The notes: a model not told the origin generated them from the sequence alone. Positions 27,641-37,394 are shown, counted from the stretch's first letter. The stretch is DNA of 64,000 nucleotides from Acidimicrobiales bacterium (GCA_029263195.1 JAJCXX010000082.1:113622-177621), one strand, 5' to 3'. Numbers and translations: made by a program.

Positions 27641-28738
27641 TCACGCGAGCGCGGATAAGGCATGATCCACCACTTCGACGAATCGCGACCACACAGGGAT
27701 CAGCCATGCCGGATCATCGTCGGCAAACGCCGCTCTCACTTGGGCACGAACCGCAGGGGCATCGTCCCCCACCGGATCGCCGTGGGCGTGGAGCCACGCA
27801 TCGGCCCGCAGAGATTGAAGCACGGAGATCGAGTCGACCGTCCCGTATTCGATGGCGGCGGCAGTAACTTCGGCGTCGCCGAGCCATTCTTCGGCGCGAG
27901 CCAGCCAGTCGCCATCGAGGCTGGCCGAGATGCTCTCGCCGTCGACCATCGATCTCACGTCTCCCCACCAGGCAGTGGCCCGCTGGTGAGCCGGATGGTC
28001 GGTCGGGTGATGGCCGATGAGTTCACCGTGGCCCCACTCACCGAGACCGGTGTGGATGTCGATGATCCCGATTCGTGATGCCGACCCTCGCCTCTGCGTG
28101 CAGATTCGATGAAGCTGCTCGTGGGACCACACCGGTCCGCTGCCTCCATAGAACACGCCGGTCGGGTGGGCGTACTGTCCGCTGCTCACCTCGGCTTGCA
28201 GCGCCTCCAGGCCGATGGTCAGAGCGCGCTCCATCAAAACGTTCGTCGTGCGTTCCTGCTCTTCGGCGGACCAGCTCGAAGGCACCAAGAGGTCGGCGAT
28301 CTCGTCGTATCCGGAATTGGTGGGCGGTGCCTTCGACCAGTCGATGAAATTGCGATTGAGATCGACGTTGTCCTCGTTGACGCGCCGGACCCATGCGAAC
28401 CCATGTGGATTGAGCGCGTGAACGAACACCATCCGCACGTTGGGTGGTCGCGTGCCGAGTTGACCGTTGATCCAGTGGGTCTGCAGGGCCGACCCGCAGT
28501 AGCCCTCGACACCGTGGGTACCGGAGACGATCATCAGCATCGACTCGGCGTCGGCCGGTCCGTACTCGGCGATGTCGACTCCGATGGTCTCACCGACGGG
28601 CCCCGTCGATGGGTGGCGAATGTGTTCGATGGCCCCTCCGGAAGCGATAGCGGTGCCCATGAACGACACGCGTGCCCCCGTGTAGTCGGCGGCGAGTTCA
28701 GATGGTGGAAGAGATGGATGTGCTCGGGTGTCTGTCAT
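27641..28738 (-). CDS. DUF2817 / M14-like metallopeptidase family protein
   Basis: ..MLMIVSGTHGVEGYCGSALQTHWINGQLGTRPPNVRMVFVHALNPHGFAWVRRVNEDNVDLNRNFIDW.. (DUF2817). Start at 28738 or 28747. Confidence 0.88.
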   Translation of the reverse strand: MTDTRAHPSLPPSELAADYTGARVSFMGTAIASGGAIEHIRHPSTGPVGETIGVDIAEYGPADAESMLMIVSGTHGVEGYCGSALQTHWINGQLGTRPPNVRMVFVHALNPHGFAWVRRVNEDNVDLNRNFIDWSKAPPTNSGYDEIADLLVPSSWSAEEQERTTNVLMERALTIGLEALQAEVSSGQYAHPTGVFYGGSGPVWSHEQLHRICTQRRGSASRIGIIDIHTGLGEWGHGELIGHHPTDHPAHQRATAWWGDVRSMVDGESISASLDGDWLARAEEWLGDAEVTAAAIEYGTVDSISVLQSLRADAWLHAHGDPVGDDAPAVRAQVRAAFADDDPAWLIPVWSRFVEVVDHALSALA

Positions 28739-28745
28739 CACAGGC

Positions 28746-29309
28746 ATGATGGCCCGTATGGCCGTGCGACGCTATGCCACCATCATCAAATATCTCACCG
28801 AGGAGCCAGACTCGGCAGTCGAGTTGGCCGCGAGGCTCTCCGACGACGTTCTTGATCACCTGTCGGAGGCGTTGCGGGACGAGGCTCGGGGCCGCGCCGT
28901 CGATTCGGGTGACCAACAGGCTCTCCTCGACGAGGCGTTCGAGCAGGGTTTCAGGCGCGATGGTCTGGGGACCGACCCGTGGATCCACGACCGAGTCGTC
29001 GTCTGCCCGGGCGCTCTCGCCGCCAAGAGCCGTACCAACCATCGCTGCCGCTTCGTCAGCGTCGACGATGTCTGGATCTGGGAGTCAGCCGAACTCATCT
29101 ACGAAGAGAAGCGATCCAATCCGGGGCGTGACGAAGGCTTCAGGGCCGTCGCCCTGCTTCCTGTCATCGAAGGAATGATCCTCGACGTGGTCACGGGCCG
29201 GGCCCGGGCCGGACAACATTCCGTCGACAAGGCCACTTCCTACCAGGTCCGCCGCGGGGCATTGGTCGAGGTGAGTCACCGGTCGGTCGACAGCCGGGGA
29301 ATGAAGTAA
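28746..29309 (+). CDS. Hypothetical protein
   Basis: Intact ORF (MMARMAVRRYATIIKYLTEEPDSAVELAARLSDDVLDHL...SRTNHRCRFVSVDDVWIWESAELIYEEKR...) in an otherwise uncoded interval; no family recognised. Confidence 0.65.
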   Translation: MMARMAVRRYATIIKYLTEEPDSAVELAARLSDDVLDHLSEALRDEARGRAVDSGDQQALLDEAFEQGFRRDGLGTDPWIHDRVVVCPGALAAKSRTNHRCRFVSVDDVWIWESAELIYEEKRSNPGRDEGFRAVALLPVIEGMILDVVTGRARAGQHSVDKATSYQVRRGALVEVSHRSVDSRGMK

Positions 29310-29313
29310 CGCT

Positions 29314-29895
29314 TCAGTCCGGTGGAGGAATCTCGAACGCGGTCACCCGCTGAAGCGAGTTGGTGTCGGTGTGGTGATACGGCTCGTCGTATTCGTTCAT
29401 GACGAGTACAGAATCCTGGTCGTAGCTGAGGGTGTCGCCGTCGACCGAGACGTTGATGACATACGACGTGCAGCGGGCGTTCCGATAGAGGTAGGTGTTG
29501 GAGCAGATGCCGTATTCGTCGGAGTCGGCTTCCGCTCGCAACGTGAACGATGTGGCGGCCGGGGTAGTCTCGCCGCCGGCGAGAATCACCGATCCGCGGG
29601 GTATCACGAAGCCGCGCATCACATGTCGTAGCTCGCTGTCCCACAGCCAGTAGCCGACCTCGGTGTGGAAGGGGTCGGGCTCTCCGAGTCGCCATGCGGC
29701 CATCTTGTAGTCGAGCCCGTAGAGCTTCTGGGAGCCGTTTTCGACCGGGCCGAACGGCTTGTTGGTGATGTGTTCGCGGTAGGAGGTGTCTCCCGATTCA
29801 CCCTCGGCGTGGTGGTGCGAGACGTCGATGCCACCGGTGCCTTCCCAAATACCTGCCAGTTGAGCCAGCGGCCCGAAATGCGTTGTGTCGGTCAT
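29314..29895 (-). CDS. Nitrobindin / heme-binding beta-barrel-like (FABP-like, DUF1794-type) protein
   Basis: HFGPLAQLAGIWEGTGGIDVSHHHAEGESGDTSYREHITNKPFGPVENGSQKLYGLDYKMAAW..VGYWLWD (GxWxGxG-type N-terminus). Confidence 0.65.
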   Translation of the reverse strand: MTDTTHFGPLAQLAGIWEGTGGIDVSHHHAEGESGDTSYREHITNKPFGPVENGSQKLYGLDYKMAAWRLGEPDPFHTEVGYWLWDSELRHVMRGFVIPRGSVILAGGETTPAATSFTLRAEADSDEYGICSNTYLYRNARCTSYVINVSVDGDTLSYDQDSVLVMNEYDEPYHHTDTNSLQRVTAFEIPPPD

Positions 29896-29984
29896 GGGCC
29901 GACGATAGCCCAGACTCGAGGTCAGGCTTCGGTGGCCATGGCGGTCATCTGGCTGACCGGACCGCTATCGGCCAGAATCAGGTG

Positions 29985-30422
29985 ATGACCGATCCCAGCA
30001 CTGACGACAACTACGAGCCGAGTCCCTACGACTTCGTGGCCGATCACGTTGAAATGTACCTGTCGAGCAATGGCGAGGAAGGCAGCGAGTTCATCGGATT
30101 TCCGTGCATCGTTCTCACCACAACTGGCCGCCGGACCGGCAAGACCCGACGCGCACCTCTCATAAGGATCCGCGACGGCGACACCTACGTGGTGATCGCC
30201 TCGATGGGGGGCCAGCCCACCCATCCCGTGTGGTACCTCAATCTGACCGCCGACCCCGGTGTCGTCGTGCAGGATATGGCCGACACCCATCGACTCCGGG
30301 CCCGCACCGTCGATGGCGACGAACGCGACCGCTTGTGGAAACTGGCCACGTCGGTGTACCCGGAATACGACGAGTACCAGACCAGGTGCGATCGCCAGAT
30401 CCCGGTCGTCGTCCTCGAATAG
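29985..30422 (+). CDS. F420-dependent nitroreductase (Ddn)-family protein
   Basis: FIGFPCIVLTTTGRRTGKTRRAPLIRIRDGDTYVVIASMGGQPTHPVWYLNLTADPGVVVQ. Confidence 0.9.
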   Translation: MTDPSTDDNYEPSPYDFVADHVEMYLSSNGEEGSEFIGFPCIVLTTTGRRTGKTRRAPLIRIRDGDTYVVIASMGGQPTHPVWYLNLTADPGVVVQDMADTHRLRARTVDGDERDRLWKLATSVYPEYDEYQTRCDRQIPVVVLE

Positions 30423-30430
30423 CGCCGATT

Positions 30431-31333
30431 TCAGATTCGGCTGATGTCGTGGCGGGTCGGTTGGCGTCGATGTCTCGGAGGTCCGGACCCCGTGATCTTC
30501 ACCATCTTGATCACGCGCATGCGGTGGCCTCGGTAGGGCTCGAGTAACTCGAGCATGCGGGAGTCGTCGCCTTCTTCGCCCGATAGGGCGTAGGTGACCA
30601 TTCGGGGAAGATGCAGATCGCCGAGCGGCACAGCGTCGGGGTCGCCGCCTGCGATCGACATGGTGAGGCCGGAGGTCCAGGGACCGACCCCCGGGAGTTG
30701 CAGCAGTTGCTCCTGGGCATCGGCCGACGAGAGGGTGCTCAGACGCTCGAGCCGGTTGGAGTGCTTGGCCGCGACCCTGACCACGCGGGAACGCGACCGT
30801 TCAACCCCGGCCCGGTGAAACTCGGAATCGCTCAGGGCCAGCGCAGCGTCGGGAGTCGGGAAGGTCGCGACCGGCAGGCCCGGGAGTGTGATTCCGTGAC
30901 GTCGGGAGAGTCGGACTCTCGACTGTTGGGCATCGGCACGAACGACCCGCTGTCCGATCGCAGTCGTGGCCAAGGCTTCATACCACCGACCGGTAGCTCC
31001 AATTCTCGGGCTGGCGACCCGCGAGGCAATCGCGGCCAGACGCGGGCTCAAGGTACGGAAGCCAGATGGGTCGTCCGAACGACCGAGCAGATTCGGGAGT
31101 TGGCCGAGCGCCCAGTCGGTGCCCGCACCCCACCCATCGGCCCGCACCGCGTCCCCCGCCAATCGAAACGCGGTGATCGCCGGACCGATCGGAGTGTTCG
31201 TCGCCCACCAGTGGATGCCGTTGCGTTGGCTCACTGTCTTGGCCCACATCAAGCACATGGCAATGTCGACCTGATGTTCGGGTCGGTATGTGAGTGAACC
31301 ATCGGGTTGGGGGAACCCGCTCTCGGAGCCCAC
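30431..31333 (-). CDS. DNA-3-methyladenine glycosylase-like HhH-GPD protein
   Basis: LLQLPGVGPWTSGLTMSIAGGDPDAVPLGDLHLPRMV: HhH motif plus catalytic Asp region. Confidence 0.87.
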   Translation of the reverse strand: MGSESGFPQPDGSLTYRPEHQVDIAMCLMWAKTVSQRNGIHWWATNTPIGPAITAFRLAGDAVRADGWGAGTDWALGQLPNLLGRSDDPSGFRTLSPRLAAIASRVASPRIGATGRWYEALATTAIGQRVVRADAQQSRVRLSRRHGITLPGLPVATFPTPDAALALSDSEFHRAGVERSRSRVVRVAAKHSNRLERLSTLSSADAQEQLLQLPGVGPWTSGLTMSIAGGDPDAVPLGDLHLPRMVTYALSGEEGDDSRMLELLEPYRGHRMRVIKMVKITGSGPPRHRRQPTRHDISRI

Positions 31334-31335
31334 CG

Positions 31336-32223
31336 TCAGCGGGTGGAGGCGGTCACCGAGTCAGCCGGCTGATGTGAGACCGACTCACGCAGCGAGATCG
31401 CGATCCGCTGGTCGGTGCGATTCGAGAGGAATTGCTGGAGTGGCCGATCGGCCTGAAACGCCACCACGACCAGCAGGGCTGCGACCACAACGTCGAGCCA
31501 CCAGTGGTTTGCCGTTACGACGACGGCCAGCGACATGGTGAGCGGGTGTATCGCCGCGATCCATCTCCACCGGCTGTCGAGGACACTCACCACGGCCCAA
31601 GCCCCAAGGAGGGCCCAAGCAACATGGAGCGACGGCATGGCGGCGATCTGGTTGGCGGTGGACGTGACTGCACCGCTGTCGTAGACCTTCGGGCCATATG
31701 TCTGGAGAGTGTCGACGAAACCCATTTCGGGGAACCATCTGGGCGGGGCCAGCGGGAAGACCACGTGAAGGGCCAGGCCCCCCATGGTGACCGCGAACAG
31801 GACCCGTCTGACGCGTCCGTAGCGATCGCGGTGGCGTACGAACAGCCAGGTGAGAACGATGGCCGTGCCGAGGAAATGAGCAATGAAGTAGTAACGGTTG
31901 AGCAGGAAGACCACGGGGTGGCTGCCGAGAAACGTTGATTGAAGGTTGACCTCGTTGAAGATTCCGACGGCCCGTTCCCAGTCGATCACTCTCTGAGCGT
32001 TGGAGAAGGCGTCGGGTAGATCGTCTCTGACCAAGTAACGAACCATGCGGTAGGCCACCAACCCGGCCGCGATCAACATGATCTCTCGGGTGGCGAGCAG
32101 GCCAACGCGGGCGCGACGAGGATCGGTCGAGCGTTCTGTCGGCTGATCGAGAGCTACTTGAGCCACTGTTCCTCCCGTCTCTATAACGGTACATGACTCT
32201 CTGGCATTCCCGAAGCAAACCAA
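31336..32223 (-). CDS. PAP2-superfamily (inositolphosphotransferase/Aur1-like) membrane phosphatase
   Basis: Multiple TMs; ..QIAAMPSLHVAWALLGAWAV.. and ..TANHWWLDVVVA.. (PAP2 motifs). N-terminal start uncertain. Confidence 0.85.
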   Translation of the reverse strand: MVCFGNARESCTVIETGGTVAQVALDQPTERSTDPRRARVGLLATREIMLIAAGLVAYRMVRYLVRDDLPDAFSNAQRVIDWERAVGIFNEVNLQSTFLGSHPVVFLLNRYYFIAHFLGTAIVLTWLFVRHRDRYGRVRRVLFAVTMGGLALHVVFPLAPPRWFPEMGFVDTLQTYGPKVYDSGAVTSTANQIAAMPSLHVAWALLGAWAVVSVLDSRWRWIAAIHPLTMSLAVVVTANHWWLDVVVAALLVVVAFQADRPLQQFLSNRTDQRIAISLRESVSHQPADSVTASTR

Positions 32224-32328
32224 TGATTCGACAGGTGTCGCATCGGGAACTCAGTGAGGACTTCGGGGATACGGGCGAATAGGTGCAAGTGTTGCAGAGG
32301 CTTCAATTGCCGGGCTCGGCTGCTTGAT

Positions 32329-32712
32329 TCAACCGCTCTCCGTCAGCACAATCAGACGGTCGAGCAGTTTGCGGTCCGATGACGTGCTACGGATACCCGG
32401 GGTGGCCGAGAGGTCGAGCTTGGCTTGGTCGATTGCTTCTCGAGTCCTGGGGCCGATGATTCCGTCGACGCCGCCCATGTCGTAGTCGATCGACTCGAGC
32501 AGTGTTTGGAGCTGAGCGATCTCCTCGGTGTTGAGTGGAAGATCGTCGGCTTCCGCCTCAGACCCGATCGGCGGTTCGGGGGACGATGTCGCCTGGATGG
32601 CTCCTTCGGAACTGAACGCCTCGTTCACGACCGGGGCAGCCCAGTTGGCTATCCCCAGCAGGACCAAGAATACGGCACCGAGGAGGGCAATTCCCTGAAT
32701 GTGAATTCGCAT
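32329..32712 (-). CDS. Small secreted/membrane protein with peptidoglycan-binding-like domain
   Basis: N-terminal hydrophobic segment; EEIAQLQTLLESIDYDMGGVDGIIGPRTREAIDQ (PG_binding_1-like). Confidence 0.78.
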   Translation of the reverse strand: MRIHIQGIALLGAVFLVLLGIANWAAPVVNEAFSSEGAIQATSSPEPPIGSEAEADDLPLNTEEIAQLQTLLESIDYDMGGVDGIIGPRTREAIDQAKLDLSATPGIRSTSSDRKLLDRLIVLTESG

Positions 32713-32723
32713 CGGCGGACCTC

Positions 32724-33161
32724 TCAGCCCGAGACTTCGACACCCTCGACGGCATCGACGGCTGCGATCACGAAACCAGCGACGCCGTCGGGTAGATCAT
32801 CGCGCTGGAAGGCGCGACCACCAAGCCATTTACCACCCAACAAGGTGACCACATCGGCGAGCTTGTCGACCACCTTTCCGGCTCGGAAGGCGTAGGTGAC
32901 GAATCCGACCGTGGGCTTGTTCCAAATCCCGGGCATGGCGAGCAGATGTGCACTTCCGCCGGGTCGGTGTCCCGCGATGATCAGGCCATCGGTCCAGGTG
33001 CCGAGAAACACGAGGTCGGCGTCGGTGAGAAAGTCGAGATTCACCTTGTCGGTCGGCCAGACACCTACCTCGTTCTCGAGGTCCTGGAGGGCCGCGCCGA
33101 TCATCTGGGCGGCACGCGCTGTGTTGCCTGTGCGACTCTCGTAGATGACCGCGACCTTCAC
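32724..33161 (-). CDS. Flavodoxin-like protein
   Basis: MKVAVIYESRTGNTARAAQMIGAAL (FMN phosphate-binding loop), ..DLVFLGTWTDGLIIAGHRPGGSAHLLAMPG. Confidence 0.85.
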   Translation of the reverse strand: MKVAVIYESRTGNTARAAQMIGAALQDLENEVGVWPTDKVNLDFLTDADLVFLGTWTDGLIIAGHRPGGSAHLLAMPGIWNKPTVGFVTYAFRAGKVVDKLADVVTLLGGKWLGGRAFQRDDLPDGVAGFVIAAVDAVEGVEVSG

Positions 33162-33226
33162 GATTGCTCCTGGTATGGGTATGACATCGGCGTTGATGAT
33201 CTCGCGTCAAGCAGGATAGTGGCTAG

Positions 33227-34144
33227 TCAGCTGTGGTCGTTCACATCAATCAACAGGGCCCTGGTTCGGGCGTAGTCCTCGCTGCTTCCGCCGATCTCAG
33301 CGGCCGAGAACTCGGTTGCACCGGCATTGGTGATCTCGGCGAGTTGCTCGCGCACGGACTCCTCGTTGCCGCAGACCATGGCTTCGCCCGGCCCGGCCAC
33401 ACCCTCGCGGTCGAGCATCGCCCGGTAGCTGGGAAGCTCGCCGTACTTGGCCAGCACGATGTCGACGAACTCGCGCATGCCCTTCTCGTCGTCGGTCACT
33501 GCGATCGGCAGCGAGCAGACGATTCGGGGATCGGGACGGCCAGCCTCTTCGGCGGCCTGGCGAATGGTCGGGGAGATGTGGGACGCGATTGTCTTCGGTC
33601 CGGTCATCCAAAGAAGCGTTCCGTCGGTTCGTTTCCCGGCGATACGGAGCATTTGGGTCCCCATCGCGGCCAACAGAACGCTCGGTGGGTCGTCGGTCGG
33701 TCGGGGGCCTTCGAATCTCGTGGTGAACGCTTCACCGGAGTAGTCGGACCGGCCTTCTTCGAGAAGTCCCTGCAAGCCGGCGAGGTAGTCGAGAACGTGG
33801 CGGATCGGTTTGTCGAAGCTTTGTCCCCAAATCTCCTGCACCGTCGGTGCGTGGCTGACACCGATGCCGAGGGCGAGGCGCCCACCGCACACGGCCTGCG
33901 TGGTGAGCGCCTTGGCGGCCAGAGCGGTCGGGTGAATGGGAAAGGTGGGCACGACTGCGGTACCCAGCTCGATGCCGGGGGCGACCGGAGCGGCGACGGC
34001 CATCACGGTGAGAGCGTCGATGAGACCGGCCTGGGCGAGCCACCATCCACTCAGGCCATCGGCGGCGGCTTTGGCGGCATGATCGATGACAACCTCGATG
34101 TCGGAGTTGAGAAGACTGGTACTGCCGTTGATACTGATTCGCAT
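33227..34144 (-). CDS. LLM-class F420-dependent oxidoreductase
   Basis: ..GWWLAQAGLIDALTVMAVAAPVAPGIELGTAVVPTFPIHPTALAAKALTTQAVCGGRLALGIGVSHAPTVQ... Confidence 0.93.
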   Translation of the reverse strand: MRISINGSTSLLNSDIEVVIDHAAKAAADGLSGWWLAQAGLIDALTVMAVAAPVAPGIELGTAVVPTFPIHPTALAAKALTTQAVCGGRLALGIGVSHAPTVQEIWGQSFDKPIRHVLDYLAGLQGLLEEGRSDYSGEAFTTRFEGPRPTDDPPSVLLAAMGTQMLRIAGKRTDGTLLWMTGPKTIASHISPTIRQAAEEAGRPDPRIVCSLPIAVTDDEKGMREFVDIVLAKYGELPSYRAMLDREGVAGPGEAMVCGNEESVREQLAEITNAGATEFSAAEIGGSSEDYARTRALLIDVNDHS

Positions 34145-34158
34145 TGGGACTCCCTGAG

Positions 34159-34404
34159 TCAGTTATTGCCGCGGTTGACGATTTCCTGTCGGATCTCGGC
34201 GCAGGTCTTGCAGACGGGATACTTCGACGGATCTCGGGTTGGTACCCAGACCTTGCCGCACAGCGCGATCACAGGGGTTCCTTCAACTGCGGCACGGGTG
34301 GCATCGGACTTCCGGACGTAGTGAGCGAACCGATCGTGGTCGCCGTCGTCGGTGACCGGGCTGGTGACCTGTTCCTCGACGGGTGCGTTGGTGATGTCTG
34401 GCAT
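34159..34404 (-). CDS. DUF3039 family protein
   Basis: ..DRFAHYVRKSDATRAAVEGTPVIALCGKVWVPTRDPSKYPVCKTCAEI...; CG/CxxC arrangement typical of DUF3039. Confidence 0.88.
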   Translation of the reverse strand: MPDITNAPVEEQVTSPVTDDGDHDRFAHYVRKSDATRAAVEGTPVIALCGKVWVPTRDPSKYPVCKTCAEIRQEIVNRGNN

Positions 34405-34466
34405 GGCCACAAGTGTGCCCGTTCCGACCGGGGTCGTGACACCCAAGCCTCCGTTAGGCTCGCCCG

Positions 34467-35402
34467 ATGTCGGAGGGAATGGGACTGGCGCTCGTCGCCT
34501 ACTTGATTTGGGGGCTCTCTCCGCTCTACTGGAAGCAACTCGACGATGTCGCGGCCGGCGACGTGATCGCGTTTCGGATCGTCGCCACGTTCCTGGTGCT
34601 GCTGGGAGTGCATGTCCTGAGGCGAACGCGCCGCAGAATCCTCGCCGACCGGGTCAGCCGACGGGCCGCGGCGTTCTCGGCCATCGCCGGCCTCCTGCTC
34701 GCCTCGAACTGGCTCATCTACGTCTGGGCGGTGTCGTCCGAGCGAATTCTCGAGTCAAGCCTGGGCTACTTCATCAACCCATTGGTGAGCGTCGTGCTCG
34801 GCGTGCTGATCCTCGGCGAGAGGCTGCGCAAGGTGCAGTGGGCTGCGGTGGCCATGGCCTCCGCCGGTGTGGTCGTGCTCACCATCGACGTGGGCACCCT
34901 GCCCTGGGTGGCGCTCACGCTTGCCGGCACCTTCGGCGTCTACGGCCTCTTGCGGAAGATGTCATCGATGGGTTCCCTCGACGGGTTGTCGCTAGAGATG
35001 TCGGTGCTGTTGCCGCTCGCACTGACGGTGGTGGCGATTCGGGCCGCAGGTGGTGACGGATCGGTGGGCGTGTCGGTTCCCTATCGCGATCTGTTGTTGC
35101 TCGGCACCGGAATCTTCACCGCTGTGCCGCTTCTGCTATTCGCCTCGGCGGCTCGGCGCATCGACCTGTCCCTCGTGGGAATCCTCCAGTACATCGCTCC
35201 GACTCTCCAATTCTTGGTTGGCGTGTGGATCTACGACGAGAGCTGGTCCGGTGGGCAGGTTGTCGGATACTGCATCATCTGGCTGGCTCTGATTGTGCTC
35301 GCCATCGATGGAATCGCATCGGGTCGCCGACTCGATGTGGCCGGCGAGGCATCAGCCGGTGATCAGGTCGAGGGCATCGTGATCAACGATCTGAGCGGCT
35401 GA
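34467..35402 (+). CDS. rarD: EamA-family transporter RarD
   Basis: MSEGMGLALVAYLIWGLSPLYWKQLDDVAAGDVIAFRIVATFLVLL...WLIYVWAVSSERILESSLGYFINPLVSVVLGVLILGERLR: RarD signature. Confidence 0.93.
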   Translation: MSEGMGLALVAYLIWGLSPLYWKQLDDVAAGDVIAFRIVATFLVLLGVHVLRRTRRRILADRVSRRAAAFSAIAGLLLASNWLIYVWAVSSERILESSLGYFINPLVSVVLGVLILGERLRKVQWAAVAMASAGVVVLTIDVGTLPWVALTLAGTFGVYGLLRKMSSMGSLDGLSLEMSVLLPLALTVVAIRAAGGDGSVGVSVPYRDLLLLGTGIFTAVPLLLFASAARRIDLSLVGILQYIAPTLQFLVGVWIYDESWSGGQVVGYCIIWLALIVLAIDGIASGRRLDVAGEASAGDQVEGIVINDLSG

Positions 35403-36422
35403 CCTCTCGGCCATGGCCATGAACATTTCGTCGCCACGATCGGTCTGGCCGACGGCGATCGAACCGAGCATGGTGATGAACGGCCCCTGAAAGGTGCCGT
35501 GGCGGTATTGGGCCATGGTCTCGGCGTGAGACAGATCGATCCCGTGGGCCCCCATGGCGCTCACGTATCCATCGATTGCGGCGGTCTCGTGTTGTCGACG
35601 ATCGGCCGACTCTGACGAGTTTCCGAGCAGATAGGCGAGATCCCGCCCGCCGGCGCCTATCCCGAGCGTCTGCCAGTCGACGGTGGTGACCGGAGCCCCT
35701 CCCTCGGCCGAAGAGAACATGAGATTGTCGAGGCGAAAGTCGCCATGAACGAGAGTGAACGAATCCGACTCGGAACCGATCCACTCGGCCACGTTGGCGC
35801 CAAATGCCTCGAACACAGAGCGGGTCTGATCGGTTAGGCGATGTCGGTAGCGATCGATGAATATCGGCGTCACGAGTTCGATGAAATCGATCGCGTTGGC
35901 GCCGCTCGCGTCGAGCCAGTCGAGATCGAAGAGGGTCGGATCGTTCCACCTCGGGGCGTGGAGCCCAGCCAGGTCGGTCGCTGCGAGCAGCACCTGCTCG
36001 TCGGTGGCGCCGTGGAGTTGGTCTCCCGGTCGGGCCGGGGCGAGATCCTCCAACACCAGGGTGAAGACGGTGGAGTCGTCGGACACGGCGCCATGGATGC
36101 AGCCCGCGGTCGAGATCGACAAACCCTCGGCCAGGTCGGTGTAGAAACGAACTTCGCTGCGGTATCCGCCCTGGGCACCGGCGGCACGGCTCTCCTCGCT
36201 GGGTGAAGGGAACTTCACCACGACTGTTGCCGGGGAAGTACCGGGGTCACCCGCGGCGAAACTGAAGTGGAACCGCTCGTTGTGGGCCATTTGCCCGGTG
36301 CCGACCGACTCGCGTACGAGATCGGTGATCCGAACATCGTGACCGGCCCCCCGCATCACTTCGGTCATCCACTCCGGGGTGACATCGCCAGGGTCACTGA
36401 TGATCGCTGGCCGGATTGTCAT
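35352..36422 (-). CDS. Phosphotransferase family protein (aminoglycoside/choline kinase-like)
   Basis: ..FTLVHGDFRLDNLMFSSAEGGAPVTTVDWQTLGIGAGGRDLAYLLG: HGDxxxxN and DW motifs. Confidence 0.9.
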   Translation of the reverse strand: MTIRPAIISDPGDVTPEWMTEVMRGAGHDVRITDLVRESVGTGQMAHNERFHFSFAAGDPGTSPATVVVKFPSPSEESRAAGAQGGYRSEVRFYTDLAEGLSISTAGCIHGAVSDDSTVFTLVLEDLAPARPGDQLHGATDEQVLLAATDLAGLHAPRWNDPTLFDLDWLDASGANAIDFIELVTPIFIDRYRHRLTDQTRSVFEAFGANVAEWIGSESDSFTLVHGDFRLDNLMFSSAEGGAPVTTVDWQTLGIGAGGRDLAYLLGNSSESADRRQHETAAIDGYVSAMGAHGIDLSHAETMAQYRHGTFQGPFITMLGSIAVGQTDRGDEMFMAMAERSAAQIVDHDALDLITG

Positions 36423-36455
36423 GGAGATCCTGCAGCTCGCCGGATCATGACGAGC

Positions 36456-37340
36456 TCATCGAGCGGGAACAGCGGCCCGAGAGAAGTTGGCGATGATCGC
36501 GTCGATGGTCTCGTCGGTGCGATTGGCCGGCAGGTCGTGGCCCATGTCGGGGAACATCAACAATCTCGACCCGCCAACGGCCTTGGCGGTGGCGATTCCA
36601 CCGGAGGGCTTCACGAGGGGATCCTGGAGTCCGTGGATCACGAGAGTGGGAACCTTCAATCGCCTGAGCCCGGAGGTGCGGTCGGGGCTGCCGGCGATGG
36701 CGGCGGTCTGGCGGGACATGCCTTCGGGTCGGTAGCTCCGTTCGACGCTGCGCTCGACCAACGGACGTTGGGAGTCCGGATCGAAGTTCTCTCCGCCGAT
36801 CAATACGAATGTCTCGAGTGACTGCTCGACGGCGTTCTCGCGACTCGTTGATTGCAGCTTGCGAGCCTTCATCATCAGACGCCCGGTCATCATCCCGTTT
36901 CGCCGGTCGCCGGGGTTGGACATTATCGAGCAGAGCGACACGACGAGTCCGGGATGGTTGATCGCCATGGCTTGGGAAATCATGCCCCCCATCGAGATGC
37001 CGACCACGTGGGCGGGCCCGATATCGAGCGCGGTGAGCAGACCGGCGGCATCGGCTGCCATGTCGTCGATTGTGTAGTCGACACCTTTCAGCTTCCGGCG
37101 CAGGAGATAGGACCTGATGGTGGCCGGAAGGCCCGGTGCCTCCCAGTCGGTTTCCGAACTGAGCCCAGAGTCGCGATTGTCGAACACGATCGTCTTGAAG
37201 CCCCGGTTGACGAATCCGTCGACAAGCTCTTCGGGCCAATCAGTGAGCTGTCCGCCTAGCCCCATCACCAGCAGAACTGGCGGCCCCTCACCGCGGACTT
37301 CGTACTCGATGGATACACCGTTGGCTTCGACTGACGACAT
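36456..37340 (-). CDS. Alpha/beta-fold hydrolase
   Basis: GPPVLLVMGLGGQLTDWPEELVDGFVNRGFKTIVFDNRDSGLS, AHVVGISMGGMISQAMAI (GISMGG). Confidence 0.93.
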   Translation of the reverse strand: MSSVEANGVSIEYEVRGEGPPVLLVMGLGGQLTDWPEELVDGFVNRGFKTIVFDNRDSGLSSETDWEAPGLPATIRSYLLRRKLKGVDYTIDDMAADAAGLLTALDIGPAHVVGISMGGMISQAMAINHPGLVVSLCSIMSNPGDRRNGMMTGRLMMKARKLQSTSRENAVEQSLETFVLIGGENFDPDSQRPLVERSVERSYRPEGMSRQTAAIAGSPDRTSGLRRLKVPTLVIHGLQDPLVKPSGGIATAKAVGGSRLLMFPDMGHDLPANRTDETIDAIIANFSRAAVPAR

Positions 37341-37394
37341 GTCGTGAAGCTAGCCGGGCCGAGGGGTCGTGGAACAGCGGAGCGGCGAGACGGA

